In this document: in pieces, positions 34,140-42,453 of the stretch
Numbering within the stretch: the first letter of the stretch is position 1
Layout of the letters: each line of letters starts with the position of its first letter
Source: Comamonadaceae bacterium
GTDB taxonomy: Bacteria; Pseudomonadota; Gammaproteobacteria; Burkholderiales; Burkholderiaceae_C
Length of the DNA stretch: 64,000 nt
Direction of reading: 5' to 3'
Assembly: GCA_947476285.1 (NCBI GenBank)
Contig: CANJPU010000005.1
Coordinates: forward strand, 62,001-126,000
Translations under genes and position numbers: made by a program
Notes under the pieces: model-generated
Database searches by the model: none
Seen by the model: the letters and a program-made list of their open reading frames with translations, nothing else
Told to the model about the DNA's origin: nothing

Positions 34140-34979
34140 ATGATCCTGGCGCACACGCAACTCCTGCCCGCGCGGCACGACCCGGCCTGGTGGGGCCGAG
34201 TGTTCTGGCTATTGGCCGGCGCGGTGTTGCTGTGGCCGATGCTGGTGCTGGCTGAATTCAAGCCCTGGCTCTTGCTGTCACCGGAGAGCCTTAGGCCCAC
34301 GCTGCGCTTTCTTGCTGACTTTTTTCCGCCGCGCGTGGATGGGCCTTTTCTCATGATGTTGGTGCAGGAGACTTGGCGCACCGTCGCGATGGCCACCGCC
34401 GGACTGGTACTCGCGCTCTTCATCGCGATTCCGCTGTGTCTGATCTCGGTGCGGGTGCTGTCCGTCTCGGCGCTGTCGGGGCGCATGGCTTGGACCTCAT
34501 CGGTCATTCGCCTGGTGGCGCGGGCCGTGCTGGTCTTGCTGCGCAGCGTGCCTGAGCTGATCTGGGCGCTGGTGTTCGTGCGCGTTGTCGGGCTGGGTGC
34601 GACGGCCGGGGTTCTGGCCATTGCGCTGACCTATGGCGGCATGCTGGGCAAGGTCTATGCGGACATTCTGGAAAGCGGGCAGGAACACAGCACTGTCTCG
34701 CTGCTGCGCAACGGGGCCGGCCGGCTGCAGGCTTTCTTCTACGCCATGCTGCCGCAGAACGCAGCCGAGTTGACCAGCTACACCGTGTACCGCTGGGAGT
34801 GCGCCATTCGATCGGGCGCCGTGCTGGGCTTTGTTGGGGCCGGTGGCCTGGGCCAGCAGATGGATTCGTCGATGAAGATGTTCAACGGCTCTGAAGTGAG
34901 CACCATGCTGCTGGTGTTTGTGGCACTGGTTGCGCTGACCGACCGACTGAGCGCCTGGCTGAGAAAGGCGCTGGGCTGA
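34140..34979 (+). CDS. ABC transporter permease (PhnE-like), first of two
   Basis: A 279-aa inner-membrane protein with about six hydrophobic segments and the PhnE-type cytoplasmic loop LGATAGVLAIALTYGGMLGK followed by YADILESG. The two permeases and one ATPase would form a heterodimeric channel for the PhnD-like receptor. It ends in a 1-bp overlap (TGATG) with the second permease. Confidence 0.9.
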   Translation: MILAHTQLLPARHDPAWWGRVFWLLAGAVLLWPMLVLAEFKPWLLLSPESLRPTLRFLADFFPPRVDGPFLMMLVQETWRTVAMATAGLVLALFIAIPLCLISVRVLSVSALSGRMAWTSSVIRLVARAVLVLLRSVPELIWALVFVRVVGLGATAGVLAIALTYGGMLGKVYADILESGQEHSTVSLLRNGAGRLQAFFYAMLPQNAAELTSYTVYRWECAIRSGAVLGFVGAGGLGQQMDSSMKMFNGSEVSTMLLVFVALVALTDRLSAWLRKALG

Positions 34980-35815
34980 TGCACAAACCACCCAGTAAAG
35001 CCGCGGCCAACGACGTCTATCGTTTGCCGCCGCCCTTGTTCAATGCGCGCTGCATGGCCTGCTGGTTCATGCTTGGGCTGTTGGTCTTGGTGGTGCTGAG
35101 CTTCTGGTCACTGGACTTGCAATGGGCGAAATTCTTCTCGCGCGATGCGATGGCGCGTATGGGCCGCTTCATCGCCGAACTGATGTCGCCCGCCACCGAT
35201 TCGGCCTTCTTGCGCAAGCTTTGGCCGGCCACGCTGGAGACACTGGCCATGTCGGTCATCGGCACCCTTGTGGCCGCCATCCTGGGCCTGCTGCTGGCCC
35301 TGCCGGCCAGCAAGACGTGGCCCGGTGATCCGGCGCGCTGGCGGGGCGCCAGCCGCCTCTTGCTCAATGCGCTGCGCAGTGTGCCCGAGCTGATGTGGGC
35401 GGCTCTCTTGCTCATTGCTGCGGGCCTGGGGCCTATGGCAGGCACGCTGGCTTTGGCGATTCACACCACTGGCGTGCTCGGACGCCTGTTTGCCGAAGCC
35501 ATCGAGAACGCGCCCGATGGCCCTGGCTTCGCACTGCGTGTGCGCGGGGTCGGCGAGGGGCGAATTTTCCTGTACGCCGGCTTCCCTCAGGTCTTGCCGC
35601 AGTTGATCAGCTACACCCTCTATCGCTGGGAGAACAACATCCGCGCGGCGGCGGTGCTGGGCGTGGTGGGCGCGGGTGGCCTGGGCCAGATGCTGGCATT
35701 CCACCTGGGATTGTTCCAGATGGCGCAGACCAGTTCGGTGCTGGTGGCGATGATCGCGCTGGTGCTGCTGGTCGACGTCGGCAGCTACCTGGCGCGCCGC
35801 GTGCTGTCCCGCTGA
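34979..35815 (+). CDS. ABC transporter permease (PhnE-like), second of two
   Basis: A 278-aa inner-membrane protein with LRSVPELMWAALLLIAAGLG and a PhnE-type loop LFAEAIENAPDGPG. It closes the senA-ABC operon. The stop at 35815 is only 6 bp from the stop of convergent ftsY, with a GAGCCGGCTC palindrome between. Confidence 0.9.
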   Translation: MHKPPSKAAANDVYRLPPPLFNARCMACWFMLGLLVLVVLSFWSLDLQWAKFFSRDAMARMGRFIAELMSPATDSAFLRKLWPATLETLAMSVIGTLVAAILGLLLALPASKTWPGDPARWRGASRLLLNALRSVPELMWAALLLIAAGLGPMAGTLALAIHTTGVLGRLFAEAIENAPDGPGFALRVRGVGEGRIFLYAGFPQVLPQLISYTLYRWENNIRAAAVLGVVGAGGLGQMLAFHLGLFQMAQTSSVLVAMIALVLLVDVGSYLARRVLSR

Positions 35816-35821
35816 GCCGGC

Positions 35822-36868
35822 TCAGGCCAGTAGGGCCAGCGCGAATTCGCGCGCGTTGAAAGTCTCCAGGTCTTCGAGCTTTTCTCCCACGCCAATGAAG
35901 TAGACCGGTATCGGTTTTTCCTGCGCAATGGCCGCCAGCACGCCGCCCTTGGCAGTGCCGTCCAGCTTGGTGATGATCAGCCCGGTCAGGCCCAGGGCGG
36001 CGTCAAAGGCGCGCACCTGTGCCAGTGCGTTCTGCCCGGTGTTGCCATCGATCACCAGCAGCACTTCATGCGGCGCGGTGGGTTCGGCTTTTTGCACCAC
36101 GCGCTTGATCTTGCGCAGTTCTTCCATCAGGTGCAGTTGGGTGGGCATTCGGCCGGCGGTGTCCACCAGCACCACGTCCTTCCCGCGCGCACGTCCGGCC
36201 GTCACGGCGTCGAAGCTCACGGCGGCTGGATCGCCTCCCTCCTGGCTCACGATCTCCACCGTGTTGCGGTCGGCCCAGATGGCCAACTGTTCGCGCGCGG
36301 CGGCGCGAAAGGTGTCGGCTGCGGCCAGCAGCACCGTGGCGCCTTCGTTCGCCAGATGCCGTGTGAGCTTGCCGATGGTGGTGGTCTTGCCCGCGCCGTT
36401 GACCCCAGCCACCATGATGACGGTGGGCTGGCACTGGCCGATGACCAGAGGTTTCTCCAGTGGCTTGAGCAACTGAGTGAGCGAGTCGATGAGAATGTTC
36501 TTGACTTGCACCGGCCGGTCCGCGCCGCTGGCCTGAACCCTGCGTTTGACTTCTGCCAGCAACTGCTCGGTTGCCTTGACGCCCGTATCGGCCAGCAGGA
36601 GTGCGCTCTCCAGTTCCTCATAGAGCGCGTCATCAACTTGCGCGCCAGTGAACACCCGAGAGATGCTAGAGCCGGTCTTGCGCAAGCCCGAAGTCAACTT
36701 GTCCATCCAGCTTTGGCGCTGCGGCGCAGCCGGAGCTGGCGCTGCCGTGGCGATGGGCTGGACCAAGGCGCTGCCGATCAGGCTTGCACCTGGCGTGGAC
36801 GCATCGGTGGGCGCTGGTGGCGCGGCAACCGGGGCGGGCGCCGGTTTTTTCTTGAAGAAACTGAACAT
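35822..36868 (-). CDS. ftsY: Signal recognition particle receptor FtsY
   Basis: A 348-aa SRP-type GTPase. The N-terminus MFSFFKKKPAPAPVAAPP is short and Pro/Ala-rich instead of the long acidic A domain of enterobacteria; the NG domain has VNGAGKTTTIGKLTRHLANE, LVDTAGRMPTQ and ITKLDGTAKGG. FtsY docks ribosomes translating membrane proteins at the inner membrane. ATG 36868 is the natural start. It diverges from the M16 peptidase gene with only 29 bp between starts, a gap that holds a perfect palindrome. Confidence 0.97.
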   Translation of the reverse strand: MFSFFKKKPAPAPVAAPPAPTDASTPGASLIGSALVQPIATAAPAPAAPQRQSWMDKLTSGLRKTGSSISRVFTGAQVDDALYEELESALLLADTGVKATEQLLAEVKRRVQASGADRPVQVKNILIDSLTQLLKPLEKPLVIGQCQPTVIMVAGVNGAGKTTTIGKLTRHLANEGATVLLAAADTFRAAAREQLAIWADRNTVEIVSQEGGDPAAVSFDAVTAGRARGKDVVLVDTAGRMPTQLHLMEELRKIKRVVQKAEPTAPHEVLLVIDGNTGQNALAQVRAFDAALGLTGLIITKLDGTAKGGVLAAIAQEKPIPVYFIGVGEKLEDLETFNAREFALALLA

Positions 36869-36880
36869 TGCGGAGCTTTT

Positions 36881-36898
36881 TAGAATCACATGATTCTA
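36881..36898. promoter_or_regulatory. Perfect inverted repeat in ftsY/M16 divergent promoter gap
   Basis: TAGAATCA-CA-TGATTCTA is an 8-2-8 palindrome that fills the short gap between the ftsY and M16 starts and runs into the M16 ATG. Each strand reads TAGAAT, a usable -10 hexamer, so it may be a back-to-back pair of promoters or an operator shared by both genes. Confidence 0.45.
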
Positions 36899-38301
36899 TG
36901 AAACACCCTTCGCGACACTTTCTTGCCGGTCTTTGGCTGATTTTTCTCTATTGTTTTGGCGCCACTGCCATCGCCCAGAACGCTCCCAAACCAGAGCAAT
37001 TCAAGCTCGACAATGGTCTGACGGTGATCGTCAAGCCCGATCGCCGCGCACCCACCGCCGTGCACATGCTCTGGGTGCGGGTGGGCGCGATCGACGAGGT
37101 GGACGGCTTCTCGGGCGTGGCCCATGTGCTGGAGCACATGATGTTCAAAGGCACGCCCACGCTCCCGCCCGGGGAGTTTTCGCGCCGTGTCGCCGCACTG
37201 GGCGGACGCGAAAACGCATTCACCATGCTGGATGGCACCGCCTATTTCCAGCAGATTCCGTCGGCCCGGCTGGAGGATGTGATGAAACTCGAAGCGGACC
37301 GCTTTGGCAACAACCAGTGGTCCGACGATGAATTCAGGCGCGAACTCGAAGTGGTGAAAGAAGAGCGGCGCCTGCGCACCGAAGATTCACCCCGCGCGCG
37401 CTTGCGCGAGTCGCTCAACGCAGCAGCCTACCAAGTCTCGCCCTATCGCAGGCCCATCATCGGCTGGATGAGCGATCTCGATTCCATGAAGCCACAAGAC
37501 GCGCGCGATTTCTATCGCCAATGGTATGTGCCGGCTAATGCCGCGCTGGTGGTGGTGGGAGATGTCGAGCCTGCCCAGGTGCTGGCACTGGCTCGCAAGT
37601 ACTACGGTGCCATCCCCGCCCGGGCCCTGCCCGAGCGCAAGCCGCGCACCGAGCCGACCCAGGCCGGACAGCGGCGTATCGAGTTCAAGGCACCGGCCGA
37701 GCAGTCTTATGTGTCGCTGGTGTTCAAGGCTCCGAAGTTCAGCTCTTTCGAGGCCACTGCCGACAATGAAGACTCGTTGGCGCTCACGGTGCTCGCGGCC
37801 GTGCTTGATGGCTACAGCGGCGCCCGCCTGGACCGGGCGCTCACCCAGGGCAGTGACCGCTTGGCCGACAGCGCCGGGGCATCGAGCGGATTGACCGCTC
37901 GTGGCCCCCAGTCTTTCCGGCTTGATGGCGTGCCCGCCCCTGGAAAAACCGCCGAACAGGTGGAAGCCGCGCTGCGTGCCGAGGTGGTCCGAGTTGCGCG
38001 CGAGGGCGTGACAGAGGCCGAGCTCACTCGGGTCAAAACACGCTGGGTCGCATCCGAGATTTACAAGCTGGACTCCATCATGAACCAGGCCCGCGAACTC
38101 GGGGGCTACTGGCTTCAAGGCATGCCCATGGATGCGGGCGAGAGATTGATTGAACGCTTGCGTGCGGTCACCGCTGCACAGGTCCAGGCGGTCGCCGCGA
38201 AGTACTTTGGTGATGACCAACTCACAGTGGGCATTTTGCGTCCGCAGCCCCTCAATGCCACTACCAGACCTCGCGCCGCCCCACAGGGCGCGCGGCACTG
38301 A
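36898..38301 (+). CDS. M16-family zinc metallopeptidase (catalytic subunit)
   Basis: A 467-aa periplasmic protein with a signal peptide (residues 1-26, AIAQ) and the inverted zinc motif HVLEH (H76, E79, H80), followed about 75 residues on by the ELEVVKEERRLR glutamate region. Family members degrade peptides or process proteins, in the manner of mitochondrial processing peptidase. It pairs with the next gene, which lacks the zinc site. It starts inside the ftsY/M16 palindrome. Confidence 0.93.
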   Translation: MKHPSRHFLAGLWLIFLYCFGATAIAQNAPKPEQFKLDNGLTVIVKPDRRAPTAVHMLWVRVGAIDEVDGFSGVAHVLEHMMFKGTPTLPPGEFSRRVAALGGRENAFTMLDGTAYFQQIPSARLEDVMKLEADRFGNNQWSDDEFRRELEVVKEERRLRTEDSPRARLRESLNAAAYQVSPYRRPIIGWMSDLDSMKPQDARDFYRQWYVPANAALVVVGDVEPAQVLALARKYYGAIPARALPERKPRTEPTQAGQRRIEFKAPAEQSYVSLVFKAPKFSSFEATADNEDSLALTVLAAVLDGYSGARLDRALTQGSDRLADSAGASSGLTARGPQSFRLDGVPAPGKTAEQVEAALRAEVVRVAREGVTEAELTRVKTRWVASEIYKLDSIMNQARELGGYWLQGMPMDAGERLIERLRAVTAAQVQAVAAKYFGDDQLTVGILRPQPLNATTRPRAAPQGARH

Positions 38302-38321
38302 ACCCAGATCACGATCACACC

Positions 38322-39671
38322 ATGACCATCCCACGACACGCTTCCCGATTTCTTTTTTCTTGCTTTGTGCTGGCCTGCTTGGCCAGTACGCCGGCATTGG
38401 CGGCCATACCCATACAGCACTGGACCCAGCCAAGCGGCGCCAAGGTGTACTTCGTAGCAAGCCCCTCCATACCCATGCTCGATGTGCGGCTGGAGTTCGA
38501 CGCCGGCGCGCGGCGCGAGCCCGCCGACAAAGCGGGTCTGGCCAGCGCGACTGCGTCCATGGCTTCCATGGGGCTGCAGTCTGTCAATGGTGAGCCGGCG
38601 CTCGACGAAAACCAGCTCAGTGAAGCATGGGCCGATCTTGGTGCCAGCTTCGGTGCGGGCGCCGGTGTCGATCGCATCAGTTTTTCATTGCGCTCTCTGA
38701 CCTATCCGGACTTGCTAGGTAAATCGGTGGAGTTGGCTGCGCGCCAGATTGGCGAGCCGGCTTTCCCGAGCGACATCTGGCAGCGCGAACGCAATCGCTG
38801 GTCGGCATCGATCCGTGAGGCCAACACGCGTCCGGCCACCGTGGCGGGGCACGCCTACTTCAAGGCCGTGTATGGCAGCCACCCCTACGGCTTTGAGATG
38901 ACCGAGGAGAGTCTGCAGCGCATCAGCGTGCAGGACATGCGCCAAATGTACGGGCTGATTCAGCCCTGCCGCGCCAAGGTGAGCATTGTCGGCGCGGTGA
39001 CGCGGGCGCAGGCAGATGCGCTGGTCACAAAGCTGTTGTCCCGCCTGCCCGCCGCATCTCGCTGCGAGCCGCTGCCGCCTATCGCCGAGGTCAGCGCGCT
39101 CACAGCGCCGCAGACTCAAAACATTCCCTTCCAATCGGCCCAGGCCCATGTGCTCATTGGTCAGCCCGGCTACAAGCGCAGCGACCCCGACCATTTCGCC
39201 ATCATGGTGGGCAACTACACCCTGGGTGCGGGCAGCTTCGTCTCGCTGCTGACACAAGAGGTCCGCGAGAAGCGGGGCCTGAGCTACAGCGTCTCCAGTC
39301 GTTTCTCACCGGGCTTGCATGCCGGCGCATTCACCATCGGCCTGCAAACCCGACCGGACCAAGCCAGTCAGGCGCTGCAGGTGGCCCGCGACGTGCTCAC
39401 CCGCTTCGTGGCCGAAGGCCCGACCGCGGAGCAGTTGAAGGCTGCCAAGGACAACCTCATAGGCGGTTTTCCGCTTCTCATCGACAGCAATGGCAAGCTG
39501 CTGGACAACGTAGCCAGTATTGCCTGGAACGAATTGCCGCTGGACTATCTAGACACCTGGATTGAAAAAGTTCAGCGTGTGAGCGCGACTGACATCCAGG
39601 CCGCTTTCACTCGCAAGATCCAACCCCAGCGAATGGTAACTGTGACAGTGGGCGCGGCCTTGCCCCGCTGA
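38322..39671 (+). CDS. M16-family peptidase-like protein lacking HxxEH (non-catalytic partner)
   Basis: A 449-aa secreted protein (signal peptide ending TPALAA). It has the M16 fold motif VRLEFDAGARREPADKAGLA, but where the zinc motif should be it reads KAGLASATASM, so it cannot bind zinc in the usual way. It keeps REKRGLSYSVSSRF near the C-terminus. Such inactive partners form heterodimers with the active M16 encoded 20 bp upstream. Confidence 0.92.
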   Translation: MTIPRHASRFLFSCFVLACLASTPALAAIPIQHWTQPSGAKVYFVASPSIPMLDVRLEFDAGARREPADKAGLASATASMASMGLQSVNGEPALDENQLSEAWADLGASFGAGAGVDRISFSLRSLTYPDLLGKSVELAARQIGEPAFPSDIWQRERNRWSASIREANTRPATVAGHAYFKAVYGSHPYGFEMTEESLQRISVQDMRQMYGLIQPCRAKVSIVGAVTRAQADALVTKLLSRLPAASRCEPLPPIAEVSALTAPQTQNIPFQSAQAHVLIGQPGYKRSDPDHFAIMVGNYTLGAGSFVSLLTQEVREKRGLSYSVSSRFSPGLHAGAFTIGLQTRPDQASQALQVARDVLTRFVAEGPTAEQLKAAKDNLIGGFPLLIDSNGKLLDNVASIAWNELPLDYLDTWIEKVQRVSATDIQAAFTRKIQPQRMVTVTVGAALPR

Positions 39672-39695
39672 AATGATGACAAATCCACCATGTTC

Positions 39696-39717
39696 CCCTG
39701 TCAAATCTGACAGGGGT
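39696..39717. other. Perfect 9-bp hairpin in M16/rsmD intergenic region
   Basis: CCCCTGTCA-AATC-TGACAGGGG is a perfect stem-loop without a T-run. A second, shorter hairpin CAGCACC/GGTGCTG follows at 39774-39795 and a terminator at 39804-39842. Together they make three hairpins in 150 bp, either a structured 3' end of the M16 transcript or a small RNA. Confidence 0.5.
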
Positions 39718-39803
39718 GCGCGAGACAAGTCATTTAGGCAGGCTCAAAATCATTCCCATCGCTGTCACACGATCAGCACCCGCATACAGGTGCTGTGAAG
39801 TTG

Positions 39804-39842
39804 GAAAAGCCGAGAGTCACTGACATCTCGGCTTTTTCTTTT
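39804..39842 (+). terminator. Rho-independent terminator downstream of the M16 pair
   Basis: AAAAGCCGAGA and TCTCGGCTTTT flank the loop GTCACTGACA, and a T-rich run (TTTTTCTTTTTT) follows. It ends the plus-strand M16 transcript or a small RNA before rsmD. Confidence 0.88.
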
Positions 39843-39872
39843 TTCTGAGCTTTTCGCGGTTAAGCTCGCCCG

Positions 39873-40439
39873 ATGCCAAGCAAAGCAAGCCACGAAGTGC
39901 GCATCATTGGCGGCCAATGGAAGCGCACCAAGCTGCCCGTGCCTGACAAACCGGGGCTGAGGCCCACGCCCGATCGGGTGCGCGAAACCCTCTTCAACTG
40001 GCTCGGACATGAGCTCACCGGCTGGCGCTGCGTGGACACGTTCGCGGGCACCGGCGCGCTGGGCATGGAGGCTGCCTCGCGTGGAGCCACCGATGTCCTC
40101 TTGATTGAGCAAGATACCCAACTTGTGTCGCAACTGCGCGCCACGGTGGATCGGCTTGGCGCCACTGGCGTGAAAGTGGAGCGCGGCGATGGCTTGTCGG
40201 TGATGGGGCGACTGCCCCCCGGCAGCGCCGATCTGATCTTCATTGACCCACCGTTTGACGCCGGTTTGTATGACAAGTCGCTGGCGTGCGCGGTCAAACT
40301 GCTGGGCGAGCAGGGGCAGATCTACCTGGAAGCGCCCATCCATTGGGACGAGACGAAGCTCACAGCCCATGGCCTGGCAGTCCATCGTCACCTCAAGGCC
40401 GGGGCCGTTCATGCCCACCTCTTGCGACGCATTGCATAA
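39873..40439 (+). CDS. rsmD: 16S rRNA (guanine966-N2)-methyltransferase RsmD
   Basis: A 188-aa methyltransferase with RIIGGQWKRTKLPVPDKPGL, LRPTPDRVRETLFNWL, FAGTGALGMEAASRGA (SAM motif) and the catalytic IDPPFD motif. It modifies G966 of 16S rRNA during 30S assembly. It precedes coaD by 46 bp, the conserved rsmD-coaD order. Confidence 0.96.
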   Translation: MPSKASHEVRIIGGQWKRTKLPVPDKPGLRPTPDRVRETLFNWLGHELTGWRCVDTFAGTGALGMEAASRGATDVLLIEQDTQLVSQLRATVDRLGATGVKVERGDGLSVMGRLPPGSADLIFIDPPFDAGLYDKSLACAVKLLGEQGQIYLEAPIHWDETKLTAHGLAVHRHLKAGAVHAHLLRRIA

Positions 40440-40485
40440 TGGAACGCAACAAGTGGCGCCGGCCCTTGTTTTCGAGGAGTATTAA

Positions 40486-40986
40486 TTGGCCAATAACGTG
40501 ATCGTGGTTTACCCGGGCACTTTCGATCCGATGACGCTGGGGCATGAAGACGTGGTCAGGCGAGCCACTCAGTTGTTCGGTAAAGTCATCGTTGCAGTTG
40601 CCGCCGGGCATCACAAGAAGTCGATGTTCACCTTGCATGAGCGCATCGAGATGGTCAAGGAAGTCGCCAAGCAATATCCTCAGGTCACTGTGGAGAGTTT
40701 CTCCGGTCTGATGCGCGATTTCGTCGTTGCCCGAGGCGCCAAGGCCATGGTGCGCGGACTGCGCGCGGTCACCGACTTCGACTATGAGTTTCAGTTGGCC
40801 GGCATGAATCGCAGCCTGATGCCCGAGGTCGAGACCGTTTTTCTCACACCCAGCGACAAATACCAGTTCATCAGCAGCACCTTCGTTCGCGAGATCGCGA
40901 CGCTGGGCGGTGAGGTGGACAAGTTTGTCTCGCCTTCGGTGCAGCGCCAACTCATGGAAAAGGTACGCAGCCTAGGCCGTGAGTGA
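40486..40986 (+). CDS. coaD: Phosphopantetheine adenylyltransferase CoaD
   Basis: A 166-aa nucleotidyltransferase with VYPGTFDPMTLGHEDVVRRA (TxGH-type site) and the C-terminal FISSTFVREIATLGG (ISSTxxR). It makes dephospho-coenzyme A. The start is TTG 40486, fitted by GAGGAG six bases before; a rare start codon here may lower translation. In many relatives coaD is directly followed by the YfhL ferredoxin gene, which here is 9.5 kb away. Confidence 0.95.
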   Translation: MANNVIVVYPGTFDPMTLGHEDVVRRATQLFGKVIVAVAAGHHKKSMFTLHERIEMVKEVAKQYPQVTVESFSGLMRDFVVARGAKAMVRGLRAVTDFDYEFQLAGMNRSLMPEVETVFLTPSDKYQFISSTFVREIATLGGEVDKFVSPSVQRQLMEKVRSLGRE

Positions 40987-40988
40987 TC

Positions 40989-41696
40989 CTAGGTTGAAAC
41001 GGGCAGTCGCTCCAGCCAGTCCAGCAGTCGGGCATTGACCCACTGCGGTTTCTCCATTGTCAACATGTGTCCGCAGCGCGGCACCATGTGAAGTTCTGCG
41101 CCACTTGCCAGCGAAGCGATTTCTTCGGACAGCGTTGGTGGCGTGAGTTGGTCGCAGTCGCCGCACATCACCAGGGTGGGCTTGCGCCTTTGGGGCAGGT
41201 GCAAGCGGGCGTCGGGTCTATGAATCACGGCCCGATTCTGGCGAATCAACTGCGAAGCGCCCGCGCGCAATACGAAATCGATGTAGGCCTGGATCAGCGC
41301 CGCATCAGCGGCTTGATCCGGATGGAAGGCGAAACGCACATTGAGCTTGATCACCTCGGCCGCCTGACCCTGGGCGAACAACTGGATCGCGCCCTCCCGC
41401 AGTTCACGCATCTCGGGTGATTCAGGCCGCGCCGAGGTGCCCAGCAGTGCAAGCCCGACGACGCGATCCGGCTCCTGGCGAGCCGCCTCCATCGCGATCA
41501 TCCCGCCCATGGATGCGCCGCACAGCACCAGTTCTCCCTCATTCTCGGCCAACAAGGCCGCCGCCATGGCCGGCAGATCGTCATGGCGCATGTGCACATC
41601 GCTCACGCGCGGGCCCAGGTGTGCCGTCGCCTGCAACTGCGATTGCCACATCACCGTGTCGCCGGCCAGGCCGGGTAGAAAAATGAGCTGAGCCAT
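40989..41696 (-). CDS. Alpha/beta-hydrolase
   Basis: A 235-aa alpha/beta-hydrolase fold protein with LPGLAGDTVMWQSQL, the nucleophile elbow CGASMGGMIAM (serine in G-A-S-M-G) and MVPRCGHMLTMEKPQWVN with the catalytic histidine. It resembles esterases and haloacid-type hydrolases; the substrate is unknown. It converges on coaD with a 2-bp gap. Confidence 0.9.
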   Translation of the reverse strand: MAQLIFLPGLAGDTVMWQSQLQATAHLGPRVSDVHMRHDDLPAMAAALLAENEGELVLCGASMGGMIAMEAARQEPDRVVGLALLGTSARPESPEMRELREGAIQLFAQGQAAEVIKLNVRFAFHPDQAADAALIQAYIDFVLRAGASQLIRQNRAVIHRPDARLHLPQRRKPTLVMCGDCDQLTPPTLSEEIASLASGAELHMVPRCGHMLTMEKPQWVNARLLDWLERLPVST

Positions 41697-41769
41697 TGCC
41701 CCAGGTTAATTAACTGTGTCACACGTCTGTCACGTAGTTGTCCATTGTGTCATTGCTGCTCGGCACATA

Positions 41770-42453
41770 ATGACTCGAATGACCGAACTCATCCTCCTGC
41801 GCCACGGCGAAACCGACTGGAACCGTCAACTGCGGTTCCAGGGGCATGTCGATGTCGGCCTCAATGAGATCGGGATCGAGCAGGCAAGGCGTCTGGCGCA
41901 GCGCATGGCCTGCGAGAAGACACACGGCATTTACGTCAGCGACTTGCAGCGCGCACAACAGACCGCGCATCCCGTCGCGCTGCAGCTCGGCCTGACCAGT
42001 GTGGCCGATGCTGCGTTGCGCGAGCAGAGTTTCGGTCAGGTCGATGGCATGACGGTGGACGACATCAAGGCGCAACATCCCCAAGCCTGGGAAGGCTGGT
42101 TGCGCTTTCACGAAGACTTCCGGATGCCCGACGGAGAGAGCGCGAAGCAGTTTCATGCGCGGGTGATGGACGCGGTGCGGCGTCTGGTGGCAGCGCATCC
42201 TAACCAGACCCTGGTGGTGGTCACCCATGGTGGCGTGCTCGACATGGTTTATCGCACGGCGCTTTCGCTGGGGCTGAACGGCCCGCGCGAAAGCGAGATC
42301 CCCAACGCAGGCTTCAACCGGGTACGTGTGCGCGAAGGCGGCATCGACATCTTGACCTGGGCCGAGGTTGGTCATCTGGCTGATTTGCCCGATCAGCCGT
42401 TCTACGATCAGCGCAAGTACGTTGCCACTGACTCCAAGCCCAGCGAGGCATAG
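41770..42453 (+). CDS. Histidine phosphatase-family protein
   Basis: A 227-aa protein with the LRHGETDWNRQLRFQGHVDV motif (catalytic histidine) and THGGVLDMVYRTAL near the C-terminus, the phosphoglycerate-mutase/phosphatase (GpmB or CobC-like) superfamily. The start may be ATG 41770 or 41779. It converges on the TTC38-like gene with a 46-bp overlap. The substrate is not evident. Confidence 0.88.
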   Translation: MTRMTELILLRHGETDWNRQLRFQGHVDVGLNEIGIEQARRLAQRMACEKTHGIYVSDLQRAQQTAHPVALQLGLTSVADAALREQSFGQVDGMTVDDIKAQHPQAWEGWLRFHEDFRMPDGESAKQFHARVMDAVRRLVAAHPNQTLVVVTHGGVLDMVYRTALSLGLNGPRESEIPNAGFNRVRVREGGIDILTWAEVGHLADLPDQPFYDQRKYVATDSKPSEA

